A program made the position numbers and the translations under genes. Positions 1 to 7,760 of a stretch of 64,000 nucleotides of DNA are shown here, one piece after another. This stretch comes from Propionimicrobium sp. PCR01-08-3. GTDB lineage: Bacteria; Actinomycetota; Actinomycetes; Propionibacteriales; Propionibacteriaceae. The DNA lies in the NCBI RefSeq assembly GCF_030286045.1, contig NZ_CP127390.1, positions 3,117,482 to 3,181,481 on the forward strand. Direction: 5' to 3'. Within the stretch, counting starts at the first letter, position 1. The number at the start of each line of letters is the position of its first letter. Under the pieces are notes generated by a model, which was not told the origin of the DNA, made no database searches, and was given only the letters and a program-made list of their open reading frames with translations.

Positions 1-537
1 CACGCCGCCACAGACACCGACCAACCGGCCGATATCGCGCAGCGTCGCGAGGGTCGGAGTCAGGGGCCGGGCCAGCACGATCGCGTAGCGTCCGGTCTCG
101 GTGCTCAGCGGCACCGCAACCACGCGATACGGCTGCTCATCGGTGCCGATGGTCGACCGGGTCGAGCTTCCGGTCTGAGTGCGCGCGATCGCGATCTCGT
201 CAGGGCCCGGATCGATGCTGGCGCTGATGCCTTGAACGCGTACCACCGACTTGTCGGCCCGCACCAGCAAGATCGTGACATTGGTGGCCTGCAGGGCGGA
301 CGCGTTGACCCCGCCCAGCCCCTCGACGTCGGTGCTGATCGGTTCGGACGCATAACTGGCGACCTCGAGCAGTTCTTGATCGAGCTGGCTGTACATCGAA
401 CTACGCGCCGTGACATAGGTCAGCATGCCGATGAGAAGCACCGACAACGCAACGCCGATCGCGGTCAGGTAGGCGAGCCGCAGTTGAAGCGAGCCGCGCT
501 CGGTCTGCCGCAGCTTGTCAGCCAAACGCCGAATCAC
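1..537 (-). CDS. sensor histidine kinase, N-terminal part (cut by window edge)
   Basis: Reading leftward from a GTG at 537, the frame stays open to the window edge (about 179 residues). It starts [20 protein letters not shown], followed by a hydrophobic segment at about residues 22-45 ([20 protein letters not shown]) and an extracytoplasmic sensing region. This is the usual N-terminal layout of an OmpR-partner membrane kinase; the HAMP and kinase domains lie outside the window. The GTG overlaps the TGA of the response regulator by four bases (GTGA), so the pair is translationally coupled. Overall it resembles MprB/PrrB-type actinobacterial kinases. The signal sensed cannot be told from this part. 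Confidence 0.8.
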   Translation of the reverse strand, partial: MIRRLADKLRQTERGSLQLRLAYLTAIGVALSVLLIGMLTYVTARSSMYSQLDQELLEVASYASEPISTDVEGLGGVNASALQATNVTILLVRADKSVVRVQGISASIDPGPDEIAIARTQTGSSTRSTIGTDEQPYRVVAVPLSTETGRYAIVLARPLTPTLATLRDIGRLVGVCGGV

Positions 538-1223
538 GGGGCGGTTTCACGCAGGACATATCCGACTCCCCGGACCGTGTGGATCAACCGCGGCTCGCCA
601 TCTTGTTCGGTCTTGCGGCGCAGATAGCCGATGTAGACCTCGAGTGAGTTCGCTGTGGTCGGGAAGTCGAAGCCCCAGACCTCGTTGAGCAGCCAGCTAC
701 GCTCCAGCACGTGGCGCGGATGCTCCATGAAAGTCTGCAGCAGGGCGAATTCGGTGCGAGTCAGGCTGATGCGCCTGCCCCGCCGGGTCACCTCGCGAGA
801 CGAGGTGTCCATCTGTAGATCATCGAAGGACAAGATTTCGGTGGTGGCCTCGGCGTCCGGACGAGAACGCCGGGTCAAAGCGCGGATCCTCGCGGTGAGC
901 TCCTCCAAGGAGAAGGGCTTCACCATGTAGTCGTCGGCCCCCGCGTCCAAACCGTCGACCCGGTCACCGACGGCATCGCGGGCGGTCAGGATAAGAATGG
1001 GCACGTCATTGCCCGATTGCCGGAGCATCCTTGTGGTTTCCAACCCGTCCAGTCGGGGCATCATGACATCCATCACGACGGCGTCCGGGCGGGCCGACGA
1101 CAGTTTGGCGAGTGCCTCCAAGCCATCCTCGGCGGTGCTGACCTCGTAACCGCTGCCATATTGAAGAGATCGAGCCAGAGAATCGCGAACGGCCTGGTCG
1201 TCGTCAACAACAAGGATCTGCAT
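534..1223 (-). CDS. OmpR/PhoB-family response regulator
   Basis: Two-component transcription factor of about 229 residues. The receiver domain (residues 1-115) starts MQILVVDDD, has the phospho-acceptor aspartate D52 in [12 protein letters not shown], and the conserved lysine in YMVKPFS. The winged-helix output domain covers about residues 128-226 ([13 protein letters not shown] ... [13 protein letters not shown] ... [12 protein letters not shown]). The frame could be extended upstream to 1277, but the receiver begins exactly at the ATG at 1223, so that start is chosen; no strong ribosome site precedes it and the message may be nearly leaderless. It is coupled to the kinase gene by a GTGA overlap. 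Family is certain; target genes are unknown. Confidence 0.92.
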   Translation of the reverse strand: MQILVVDDDQAVRDSLARSLQYGSGYEVSTAEDGLEALAKLSSARPDAVVMDVMMPRLDGLETTRMLRQSGNDVPILILTARDAVGDRVDGLDAGADDYMVKPFSLEELTARIRALTRRSRPDAEATTEILSFDDLQMDTSSREVTRRGRRISLTRTEFALLQTFMEHPRHVLERSWLLNEVWGFDFPTTANSLEVYIGYLRRKTEQDGEPRLIHTVRGVGYVLRETAP

Positions 1224-1427
1224 ACCTATAGATTGCCACATGTGATCTTCATGCGGGTCGCAGGCTTCGCCCTCCAAGAAACCTCTGCTGCCTGGCGCGC
1301 CTGGGATCGGGTCCGGTTGCGCTGCTCATGCTCATTCGCACCCACGATCTCGAAGGCCCGCAAGGAACTTCGTATGACTCTTCAGCGTTCGTGAGGACGA
1401 ACCAAGCGCCACCTCAATTGGATCAGG

Positions 1428-2168
1428 TCACTGCTTGGTCGGCGCAGATTGCTCGCGAGGCTCGAATCGGACGAAGAACCGCTCGTCCTCGTTCGACGCC
1501 CAGGTGACCTGACCTCGCCCCAATATCGAGGTGCGCCCGGACGCGGCGTCCACCACCAGCGCGGCACCTTCGTCGATTACGGCGACCGAACGCATGGGGC
1601 CCTGCCGCAAGGCTGCGAGCGCTCGTCCGATCAGGAACTGGGTGTCGGCGTGGGTCTCGATGGTCGGGCCGATCAGCGCCAATCCGTCGCGGATATCGAG
1701 TTCGGTCGAGCCCTCGCCGGAGATCTCGGGTGCGATCTGCCTGCCGCCGGACTGCCAGCCACCGACGACAGCGTGGCGTCCGACCACACAGGCACCGGCG
1801 GACCAGCCGAGATAGGGGACGCCTCGGCGCACCAGAGTCGAGATCATCTCGCGCCACGAGGTGAGTGCCTCCAGATAGCCCGGAGCCCAGCCGCCGGCCA
1901 CCACCAGCCCGGCCAGGTTCTCGGGGTCAGCCGGCCACTGGATCGGTTCGTCGTCCTCGTCGGTCAGCCAGATCGGTTCGATAAGTGCTTCGGGAAACCG
2001 GGAACTGATCGGGTCGGCATACGTGTCCAGGACACCGGCCGCTTCGTCCGGTGAGCCGAGCAGGGCAATCGCCACTCTGTCGCCTCGGCCGCGAACCTCC
2101 TTGACGAAGGCGTCGAGCACCGGCGCGAGAGCCTGTGAAGGATTACCACCAGCCAAGTACAACGTCAT
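1428..2168 (-). CDS. S51-type (cyanophycinase/dipeptidase E-like) class-I amidotransferase-fold peptidase
   Basis: 246 residues with the class-I glutamine-amidotransferase-like fold of peptidase family S51. The nucleophile elbow GWSAGACV puts the predicted catalytic serine at S123, and the preceding AGLVVAGGWAPGYLE stretch (about 87-100) matches the strand and glycine turn of this family. Characterised relatives are cyanophycinase and alpha-aspartyl dipeptidase; the substrate here is not evident. The gene stands alone between a regulator pair and a phosphatase. A GGAGG motif lies almost directly against the ATG, closer than usual, but no later start suits the fold, which begins MTLYLAGGN. Confidence 0.75.
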   Translation of the reverse strand: MTLYLAGGNPSQALAPVLDAFVKEVRGRGDRVAIALLGSPDEAAGVLDTYADPISSRFPEALIEPIWLTDEDDEPIQWPADPENLAGLVVAGGWAPGYLEALTSWREMISTLVRRGVPYLGWSAGACVVGRHAVVGGWQSGGRQIAPEISGEGSTELDIRDGLALIGPTIETHADTQFLIGRALAALRQGPMRSVAVIDEGAALVVDAASGRTSILGRGQVTWASNEDERFFVRFEPREQSAPTKQ

Positions 2169-2543
2169 GCCTCCAGCCTAGTGGCGGATCGACGGAACCA
2201 TACGGGGCTTAGCCTGGATCCGCCGATTTCCGCCTACTGCGCGTCCCCTGCGAGGCACGCTTGCTGCGTCTCCCACGCTCAACAGGCTTCCAGCCTGCCC
2301 TCGCGCGACTCGACTTGCCATCGCACCCCTCAGGTGCCGCTCGCAACGGCGCCCATCAACGGATTCAGGCTTAGCAGGCTTTCCGGGGACGATTACGCTC
2401 TGCTCGGTATGTTCGGGACGCCCGAAATACCCCTGGGAAACGATGTGCGAGTCGCCGGATTCACCTGTGCTCGGCAATGGCCGAGGTTTTGGTGGCCGCG
2501 AACCCGGATGGTTTGCCCGAACAAGTCGATGGCTGCCCGTTAA
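2169..2543. other. gene-free stretch between phosphatase and S51 peptidase genes
   Basis: No reading frame here has a recognisable product. A small hairpin CTCGGC-aatg-GCCGAG at 2470-2485 is followed by GTTTT on the plus strand, but both neighbouring genes are on the minus strand, so it is not obviously a terminator for either of them. Confidence 0.4.
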
Positions 2544-3014
2544 TCAGCGCGCTGCCTGTTCGGTGATCATCCGGAACAGCCCGGGCATTGCTTCCTCGAT
2601 GGCCTCAAGGGTCTGCTCGAAGGCTTCTTGACCGTAATACCAGGGGTCTTCGATGCCCGAGCCGGTGGCCCCCGCTGGATGGAAATCGGTGACCAGGCAG
2701 ATGTTTTCGGCATCGGGAGCGAGGCGCTTCATCCGGTTCAGTTGTACCGGTTCGAAGGCCAGCACCAGATCGGATGATTCAATCAATGCGCGGGTGACCT
2801 GTTTGGCGCGATGATCGCCAACCGGGTAGCCGTGTGCGCGCAGGGTGCGTGCCGCCCTGGGGTCGATCGGGTTGCCCTCTTCTTCATCGCTGATACCGGC
2901 CGAATCAAAGCGGGCCTGGGTGCCGAGCTCGGACGCCCTGGCGCGCGCAACCTGCTCGCCCATGGTGGAGCGGCAGATATTGCCGGTGCAGACAAAGGTG
3001 ATGAGTTTGGTCAC
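2544..3014 (-). CDS. low-molecular-weight protein-tyrosine phosphatase
   Basis: 156 residues. The phosphate-binding loop VCTGNICRS lies at the very N terminus (nucleophile C9, arginine R15), and the general-acid aspartate is D123 in EDPWYYG. Length and both motifs match the low-molecular-weight PTP family, which removes phosphate from phosphotyrosine or phosphoarginine in proteins. The start is a GTG at 3014 with a weak AGG ribosome site. There is no paired tyrosine kinase or capsule locus nearby, so the physiological substrate is unknown. Confidence 0.93.
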   Translation of the reverse strand: MTKLITFVCTGNICRSTMGEQVARARASELGTQARFDSAGISDEEEGNPIDPRAARTLRAHGYPVGDHRAKQVTRALIESSDLVLAFEPVQLNRMKRLAPDAENICLVTDFHPAGATGSGIEDPWYYGQEAFEQTLEAIEEAMPGLFRMITEQAAR

Positions 3015-3064
3015 CTGTCGAGCCTATCCAGACCACGAGCCTCGCCGCGAGCTTGTCGGTAGCG

Positions 3065-4138
3065 TCAACGGTGCTGCTTGATCAGGCCGGCCAGCCGGAT
3101 GTGCGTCCTGAAGCTGGACGCCATCGCGCGGTGCGAATAAAAGTTGATGATCACATGGGTGTCCTCGTCCGGGTAGTAGAACATGTGGGTCGCCGTGTAT
3201 CCGAGACCGCCGATCGGCCGAGGGGAGTCGCGCAGCAATGGCGAGAACTCTTTGAACCGGAGCGAAACCATGCCTGTTCCGTAGTAGATGCCCGGTCGGA
3301 GTCGGTTGAGGGGCGTGCCGAAGAGATCGACCCACCTCGGGTCGCACAGTTCGCCCGCATGCAGCTTGCGCTGAAATCGGACGAGGTCGTGCGCCGTGGC
3401 AGGGCCACCCATCCCGGTCGACCAGGTCAGGTTCGGGGCGAACTCGCGTCGCGTATCGCGGCGCGATCTGCCCAGCCTGAAGGGGGCGAGATTCGAGGTC
3501 AGTCGGGCCAGCCGCTCGGGTGGTGCGTCCACCCAGGCGGAGGTGTCGGCCATCTTGCAGGGCTCGAAGATTCGCGAGCGGATCTGCTCGCTGAATCCGG
3601 TGCCACGGGCTTCTTCGATGATGCGCATCAGAAGCAGATAGGCGGTGTCACAGTAGCGGAACCTCTCACCCGGAGCCGAGAATGCAGGCAGCCCCTCGCC
3701 TTGATGGAGGAGTTCACGCAGTGTCCAGATGCGTTGCGGGTGGGCTATCAACTGGTCCATCGAGCATTCGGTGTGGTGGCCGCGCGGGGGAATGATGATG
3801 TCGGACAGCCCGGAGGTGTGTGAGAGCAGATGTTGCACCGTGATGTCGCGGGCGTTGTCGACGCCGGGTGCTGCTTGAAACGGTGCGATCTCACTGGTGG
3901 GCAGTAGGTCGCCGATCGGGGTTTCGGGCCCGCAGGCCAGGTCGTCGAATAGCTGCGCGATCAACGTTGCGATGAACACTTTGTCGATGCTCGCGACCCA
4001 GAACGGCTGATCGGGATCACCGCTCGCCCACTCGAGCTCAGGGCCGCTCACCAAGACGATCGGATTCGCGGGCGAGGAGACAGGGCGATGAACCTTCAGC
4101 TGCTGGGTCGGCCTGATGGTGTCGGTTTCAATGGTCAT
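3065..4138 (-). CDS. beta-lactamase-family serine hydrolase
   Basis: 357 residues of the class C beta-lactamase/penicillin-binding-protein-like fold. The nucleophile motif SxxK appears as ASIDKVF (S50, K53), and a tyrosine motif in FRYCDTAYLL takes the place of YxN (Asp instead of Asn). A late GGLGYT may be the third motif. No signal peptide is visible, so it is probably cytosolic and more likely an esterase or peptidase than a lactamase. The ATG at 4138 is chosen because GGAGG sits five bases upstream; the GTG at 4150 lies inside that ribosome site. It is divergent from a PadR regulator with palindromes between them, which suggests control by that regulator. Confidence 0.8.
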   Translation of the reverse strand: MTIETDTIRPTQQLKVHRPVSSPANPIVLVSGPELEWASGDPDQPFWVASIDKVFIATLIAQLFDDLACGPETPIGDLLPTSEIAPFQAAPGVDNARDITVQHLLSHTSGLSDIIIPPRGHHTECSMDQLIAHPQRIWTLRELLHQGEGLPAFSAPGERFRYCDTAYLLLMRIIEEARGTGFSEQIRSRIFEPCKMADTSAWVDAPPERLARLTSNLAPFRLGRSRRDTRREFAPNLTWSTGMGGPATAHDLVRFQRKLHAGELCDPRWVDLFGTPLNRLRPGIYYGTGMVSLRFKEFSPLLRDSPRPIGGLGYTATHMFYYPDEDTHVIINFYSHRAMASSFRTHIRLAGLIKQHR

Positions 4139-4168
4139 GACGTCCTCCACGAGTATGTCTATGAGAAC

Positions 4169-4187
4169 TATCTACTAGATATATCTA
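4169..4187. promoter_or_regulatory. probable PadR operator: two overlapping palindromes
   Basis: The sequence reads TATCTA-C-TAGATA-TATCTA. The first two blocks form one perfect inverted repeat (4169-4181) and the last two form a second (4176-4187). It is AT-rich against GC-rich surroundings and lies in the short divergent gap between the serine hydrolase and the PadR gene. Its place and symmetry fit a dimeric PadR repressor site; the binding itself is inference. Confidence 0.6.
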
Positions 4188-4199
4188 AGAAGATGGTGC

Positions 4200-4775
4200 A
4201 TGGAGTTGTCAAGGGCTACGCTGAACTCCATGGCACATGTCATCCTCGGGCTGTTGATGTTGTGGCCGCAGACCCTCTATGAGCTGACCAAAAACTTCCA
4301 AGCAGGGGTGTCGCTGTTTTACAGCGCGAGCACCGGAAGCATCAAACGCGCACTCGACAAGCTGTTGGCCAATGGCGAGATCACCGTGGACTCAAAGACC
4401 GGGCCTCGTGGAAAGCGGCCGTACCGCATCACGGCTGCCGGACGAGCCCAGTTCCGCAGCTGGATGCTCGACGACCTCGACACCGGTGGTATGGAAACCG
4501 AGATGCTTGCCAGAGTGTATTTCCTGGGGCTTTTGGAACCCGCCGAGCGCAGCCAGGTCGCTGAGCAGATCCGGCGCCGCATCGGCGAGGATCTCGATCG
4601 GCTGGAGCGTCTCGAGGTGCAGGTTCGCGCGGCATCGGTTGCCGATGGCTTCGAAGATGTGGCGACATATCAACGCGCCACCTTGAAATACGGCCTGGCT
4701 GCACACCGGGTGGCATTGGCCTGGGCGGACGATGAATTGCCCCAAAGCAGCCCAGCGGACGAATCGGCCCGATAG
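4200..4775 (+). CDS. PadR-family transcriptional regulator
   Basis: 191 residues. The N-terminal winged helix (about residues 12-85: VILGLLMLWPQTLYELTKNF ... SIKRALDKLLANGEI ... KRPYRITAAGRAQF) is typical of PadR, and it is followed by a C-terminal helical dimerisation part rich in Arg and Glu. PadR proteins usually repress a divergent gene, which fits the hydrolase gene at 3065-4138 and the palindromes at 4169-4187. Two starts are possible, 4200 and 4230; the second (MAHVILGLL) fits family alignments as well, and neither has a strong ribosome site. The ligand is unknown. Confidence 0.88.
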   Translation: MELSRATLNSMAHVILGLLMLWPQTLYELTKNFQAGVSLFYSASTGSIKRALDKLLANGEITVDSKTGPRGKRPYRITAAGRAQFRSWMLDDLDTGGMETEMLARVYFLGLLEPAERSQVAEQIRRRIGEDLDRLERLEVQVRAASVADGFEDVATYQRATLKYGLAAHRVALAWADDELPQSSPADESAR

Positions 4776-4781
4776 AAAGCT

Positions 4782-4820
4782 TTGGGTGGACCACCCGCAA
4801 GTGTGAATCCAGCGATTCAG
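4782..4820. repeat. 39-bp direct repeat, copy 1, upstream of argF
   Basis: This element is repeated at 4858-4896 with one base changed. Inside each copy are two inverted repeats: GGGTGG-A-CCACCC, and TGAATC-cagc-GATTCA (the second is perfect only in this copy). See the matching copy and the finding for possible roles. Confidence 0.85.
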
Positions 4821-4857
4821 CCGGGCAGTGATCCCGAGTGCGACGAGTGGAGATCAG

Positions 4858-4896
4858 TTGGGTGGACCACCCGCAAGTGTGAATCCAGCAATTCAG
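4858..4896. repeat. 39-bp direct repeat, copy 2, directly before argF
   Basis: It matches the copy at 4782-4820 in 38 of 39 positions. The GGGTGG-A-CCACCC palindrome is intact; the second inverted repeat has one mismatch (TGAATC-cagc-AATTCA). It ends 15 bases before the argF start, so it could be an operator. The TGAAT/ATTCA half-sites recall ArgR boxes, but the spacer is six bases rather than the usual four. Confidence 0.85.
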
Positions 4897-4911
4897 GTTA
4901 AGATTTCGGGC

Positions 4912-5910
4912 ATGCCGGATCTGCATGCGCGCCATTTCCTCAAAGAGCTCGATTTCACCCGCGACGAGTGGCTTTACCTGCTCGACTTGTCGTCCGAGCT
5001 CAAGGCTGCGAAGCAGGAGCGCCGAGAACCCCAGCGGTTGAGCGGACGAAACATCGCGCTGATCTTTGAGAAGACCTCGACCCGCACCCGTTGTGCCTTC
5101 GAGGTTGCGGCACATGATCAAGGCGCCCATTGCACCTATCTTGATCCGTCCGGGTCGCAGATCGGGCACAAGGAATCTGTCGCCGATACTGCCCGGGTGC
5201 TGGGCCAGATGTTCGACGGCATCGAATACCGAGGTTTCGAGCAGGCCCGGGTTGAAGAGCTCGCCCGTCATGCCGGTGTGCCGGTGTGGAACGGGCTGAC
5301 TAACGAATGGCATCCCACCCAGATGCTCGCCGACCAGTTGACCATCCGCGAGTACGTCGGCCGCGACATCGACCAGGTGTCGATCGCCTACGCGGGTGAT
5401 GCCCGCTACAACATGGGCAACTCGATCCTGGTATCCAGCGCGCTGATGGGTGCCGATGTGCGCATCGTCGCCCCCGCCGACTTTCAGCCGGACGCCGGGA
5501 TTGTCGCTTCCGCCAAGAGGCTGGCGTCCAAGTCGGGGGCCGAGATCACCATTACGGACGACGTCGCCGCCGGGGTGAAGGGAGCCGATGTCATCTGCAC
5601 CGATGTCTGGGTCTCGATGGGTGAGCCGAAGGACGCGTGGACTTCGCGGATCGCGGCGCTGCGCGACTACCAGGTGAATGCCGCGCTCCTGGGGTTGACT
5701 GGTAATAAGAACGTGAAGGTGATGCACTGCCTGCCGGCCTTCCATGATCTCGGCACGACGGTCGGGCGTCAGATCTATGACGAGACCGGGATGGACGCCC
5801 TCGAGATCACCGATGAGGTCTTTCAGGCCAATGCCGACATCATCTTCGACGAGGCCGGCAACCGGATGCACACGATCAAAGCGGTGATGGTCGCCACTTT
5901 GGGTGAGTGA
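4912..5910 (+). CDS. argF: ornithine carbamoyltransferase
   Basis: 332 residues from the ATG at 4912, where the family sequence begins ([15 protein letters not shown]); the frame is open further upstream but through the repeat element. Diagnostic motifs are the carbamoyl-phosphate loop [12 protein letters not shown], the HPTQ motif in [12 protein letters not shown], and the ornithine-binding HCLPAFHD near the C terminus. It catalyses ornithine plus carbamoyl phosphate to citrulline in the cytoplasm. No carbamate kinase or arginine deiminase gene is adjacent, so a biosynthetic (ArgF) role is preferred over catabolic ArcB, although the reverse reaction cannot be excluded. argG lies far away at 55 kb. 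Two 39-bp repeats precede the gene. Confidence 0.95.
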   Translation: MPDLHARHFLKELDFTRDEWLYLLDLSSELKAAKQERREPQRLSGRNIALIFEKTSTRTRCAFEVAAHDQGAHCTYLDPSGSQIGHKESVADTARVLGQMFDGIEYRGFEQARVEELARHAGVPVWNGLTNEWHPTQMLADQLTIREYVGRDIDQVSIAYAGDARYNMGNSILVSSALMGADVRIVAPADFQPDAGIVASAKRLASKSGAEITITDDVAAGVKGADVICTDVWVSMGEPKDAWTSRIAALRDYQVNAALLGLTGNKNVKVMHCLPAFHDLGTTVGRQIYDETGMDALEITDEVFQANADIIFDEAGNRMHTIKAVMVATLGE

Positions 5911-6053
5911 TGCTAGGGGAGCTCGTCGCTTGTTGTTTCCCTCGAACCTCGTAGTCAGGCGCGCTTCCGGTTGGCGAGGCTCGAGCGCGGTTGTCGCTCG
6001 GTGTTTCTCTCAGCGTCCTCGTCAACAGCCTGGCCCGTTCTGGGGCCTCGCGC

Positions 6054-6098
6054 ATTGTGTAGCTCTAGCGCCCGTCATGGGCCCTCGCTACCCACGAT
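6054..6098. repeat. GTGTAG/CTACAC palindromic repeat, copy A
   Basis: Begins ATTGTGTAG and ends CTACCCACGAT with a CGCCCGTCATGGGC-type centre. It is the most degenerate of four related elements (6054, 6135, 54901, 55023) and is paired with the copy 81 bases downstream. Confidence 0.55.
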
Positions 6099-6134
6099 CG
6101 GTTCCTCGATGGGCCGAGCAACGCCGCGGTCCCG

Positions 6135-6180
6135 GATCGTGTAGGTTAGGCGCCCGTCACAGGCGTTGAATCGACACAAT
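6135..6180. repeat. GTGTAG/CTACAC palindromic repeat, copy B
   Basis: Starts GATCGTGTAGG, has GGCGCCCGTC in the middle and ends TCGACACAAT. It is the same family as the copies at 54901-54947 and 55023-55069, which have perfect 10-base terminal inverted repeats. Confidence 0.6.
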
Positions 6181-6204
6181 ACGGGTGCCTGCCTCGTTGC
6201 GTTC

Positions 6205-6374
6205 GCGGCTGATGCCGCTCAACAACTTCCTCGGCTTCGGCAGCTCGAGCAAGCTCGGCCACGCTCGACCTGCGCAACTTGTGTTCCTCGCGCTGCGCGC
6301 TCGTCAACAACTTCGTTGGTCTCGGCAGCTCGAGCAAGCTCGGCTGCTCTCGACCTGCCTCGTTGTGAAAACCG
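6205..6374 (-). repeat. two tandem 85-bp structured repeats
   Basis: CAACAACTTC at 6220 recurs at 6305, and the 18-mer CAGCTCGAGCAAGCTCGG at 6241 recurs at 6326, both exactly 85 bases apart. Read on the minus strand each unit shows a CGAGC-TT-GCTCG hairpin, then a CCGAG segment and in one unit a CAAC-GAA-GTTG hairpin. The same order of elements is found after tRNA-Ser(GCU) at 61.8 kb. Boundaries are approximate. Confidence 0.7.
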
Positions 6375-6501
6375 GACAAACGACACGCGGTTTATCAGTT
6401 CACCAGAAGATTCGCGCAGAAACCTACGGTTGGGTAACCTGATACTGGCAACAAACCTACGGTTCAGTAGGTTGTGACGAACGGACGCCAGGAGGACCAC
6501 G

Positions 6502-7653
6502 GTGAATACTGCGATGTCTGTCGGATGGCCGACTGCCGGGCTTGCTGCTCAATCGAGTAGATTCCAGCCCCCGCAGCCCGTCGAAGAGGCTCGGGTACAA
6601 CTGCTCCGCGAAGACGGCACGTTGCTCGAAGACCCGGATTTTGCTCCGGTGTGCACCGGTGAGCAGGCCGCGCAGATGCTCCGCGACATGACATTGATCA
6701 GGCGTTTCGATACCGAGAGCACAGCACTTCAGCGCAAAGGACAGCTGGGGTTGTGGGCTCCGGGGCTCGGCCAGGAGGCCATCCAGGTGGCCGCAGTTGC
6801 GGCGCTGGGCCAAAACGATCACGTCTTCCCGAGCCACCGCGAAACCGGCATGGCGATGCTGATGGGGTTGCCGATCGAGCGGCTGCTCGGCATCTTCTGC
6901 GGCAAGGAGACCGGTGACTGGGATTCGGAAGAGACCCGCTTTCACCACCTCAACATGGTCATCGGCGGTCACACCCTGCACGGTGTCGGCTACGCGATGG
7001 GCCAGGCCCGCGACCGGCAAACCGATCCGAACGCTGACGATGGCGTCTCGGTGATTCTCCACGGCGATGGCGCCATCAGTGAGGGCGACGTCAACGAGGC
7101 CTACATTTTCGCGGCTGCCTATCAGGCGCCGGCCGTCTTCGTCTGTGTCAACAATCAGTGGGCGATCAGCGAACCTGCGGCTCGCCAATCACAAGTTCCG
7201 CTCTACCAGCGGGCTTGGGGATTCGGCATCCCGAGCGTCCAGGTCGACGGCAACGACGTGCTCGCGATGCACGCGGCCATGACCTGGGCATTGGAGCGCG
7301 CCCGCAGCGGCCAGGGCCCCAGCTTCATCGAGGCCTATACCTACCGGATGGGTGCCCACACCACCAGCGACGACCCCACCAAGTACCGCACCAGGGACGA
7401 ATCGGCCGAGTGGGAGATCAAGGATCCGCTGACCCGCACCGAAGCCTGGCTTCGGTCCGAGGGCCTGTGGGAAGACTCCGATCAGGCCAGGCTCGACCAG
7501 GAGGCCGAGGCCTTCGGCGAGCAGGTGCGCGACGCCGTCAACAACGTCGTCACTCCCAAACTCGAAGACATCTTCGACCGCGTCTATGCCGCCCCGACGC
7601 CCGACTTGGTGGCCCAGCGTGACCAGGTCGTCCGGGAGCTGGCTGCCCTGTGA
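6502..7653 (+). CDS. 2-oxoacid dehydrogenase E1 component, alpha subunit
   Basis: 383 residues with a GTG start preceded by AGGAGG six bases upstream. It is the thiamine-diphosphate-binding half of a heterotetrameric E1: the TPP/Mg motif GDGAISEGDVNEA starts near residue 188 and ends in CVNNQWAIS, and the phosphorylation-loop-like stretch is YRMGAHTTSDDPTKYR. Together with E1 beta and E2 it decarboxylates pyruvate or branched-chain 2-oxoacids. Most actinobacteria make PDH with the homodimeric AceE and use the alpha/beta type for branched-chain acids, so BkdA is somewhat more likely than PdhA, but the sequence does not settle it. First gene of a three-gene operon, followed by an odd duplicated junction. 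Confidence 0.93.
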   Translation: MNTAMSVGWPTAGLAAQSSRFQPPQPVEEARVQLLREDGTLLEDPDFAPVCTGEQAAQMLRDMTLIRRFDTESTALQRKGQLGLWAPGLGQEAIQVAAVAALGQNDHVFPSHRETGMAMLMGLPIERLLGIFCGKETGDWDSEETRFHHLNMVIGGHTLHGVGYAMGQARDRQTDPNADDGVSVILHGDGAISEGDVNEAYIFAAAYQAPAVFVCVNNQWAISEPAARQSQVPLYQRAWGFGIPSVQVDGNDVLAMHAAMTWALERARSGQGPSFIEAYTYRMGAHTTSDDPTKYRTRDESAEWEIKDPLTRTEAWLRSEGLWEDSDQARLDQEAEAFGEQVRDAVNNVVTPKLEDIFDRVYAAPTPDLVAQRDQVVRELAAL

Positions 7654-7760
7654 GCGTTGTGCAAGCCGAACAGATCAGCGAGATCACCACGATGACTTTG
7701 GCCAAGGTAGTGAGCGCCGAGCCGCATATCACGACAATCCGGGAGCAGGCGGCGCTGTGA
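7650..7760 (+). CDS. 36-codon mini-ORF from a duplicated E1 alpha/E1 beta junction
   Basis: The frame starts with a GTG at 7650 overlapping the E1 alpha stop (GTGA) and ends with a TGA at 7758 overlapping the GTG of E1 beta (GTGA again). Its first 19 residues (VSVVQAEQISEITTMTLAK) match the first 19 of E1 beta (VSTTQAEQTELTKTMTLAK) at 12 positions, and its last residues IREQAAL match VRELAAL at the end of E1 alpha. It is therefore a 107-bp tandem duplication of the gene junction that has stayed open. It may pass ribosomes from one gene to the next; a function for the peptide is not implied. Confidence 0.5.
   Translation: MSVVQAEQISEITTMTLAKVVSAEPHITTIREQAAL

Larger units (their letters stand above)
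5911..6501. other. repeat-filled intergenic region between argF and the dehydrogenase operon
   Basis: No gene is visible. The region holds two members of a palindromic GTGTAG...CTACAC repeat family (6054-6098 and 6135-6180), then two 85-bp direct repeats (about 6205-6374) with CGAGC-AA-GCTCG hairpins. A likely promoter and leader for the dehydrogenase operon occupies 6375-6501, where AGGAGG at 6490-6495 serves the GTG at 6502. Confidence 0.7.

Noticed and set aside
4429-5871. A 480-codon minus-strand frame
   Set aside because: Opposite argF and padR, which have unmistakable family motifs.
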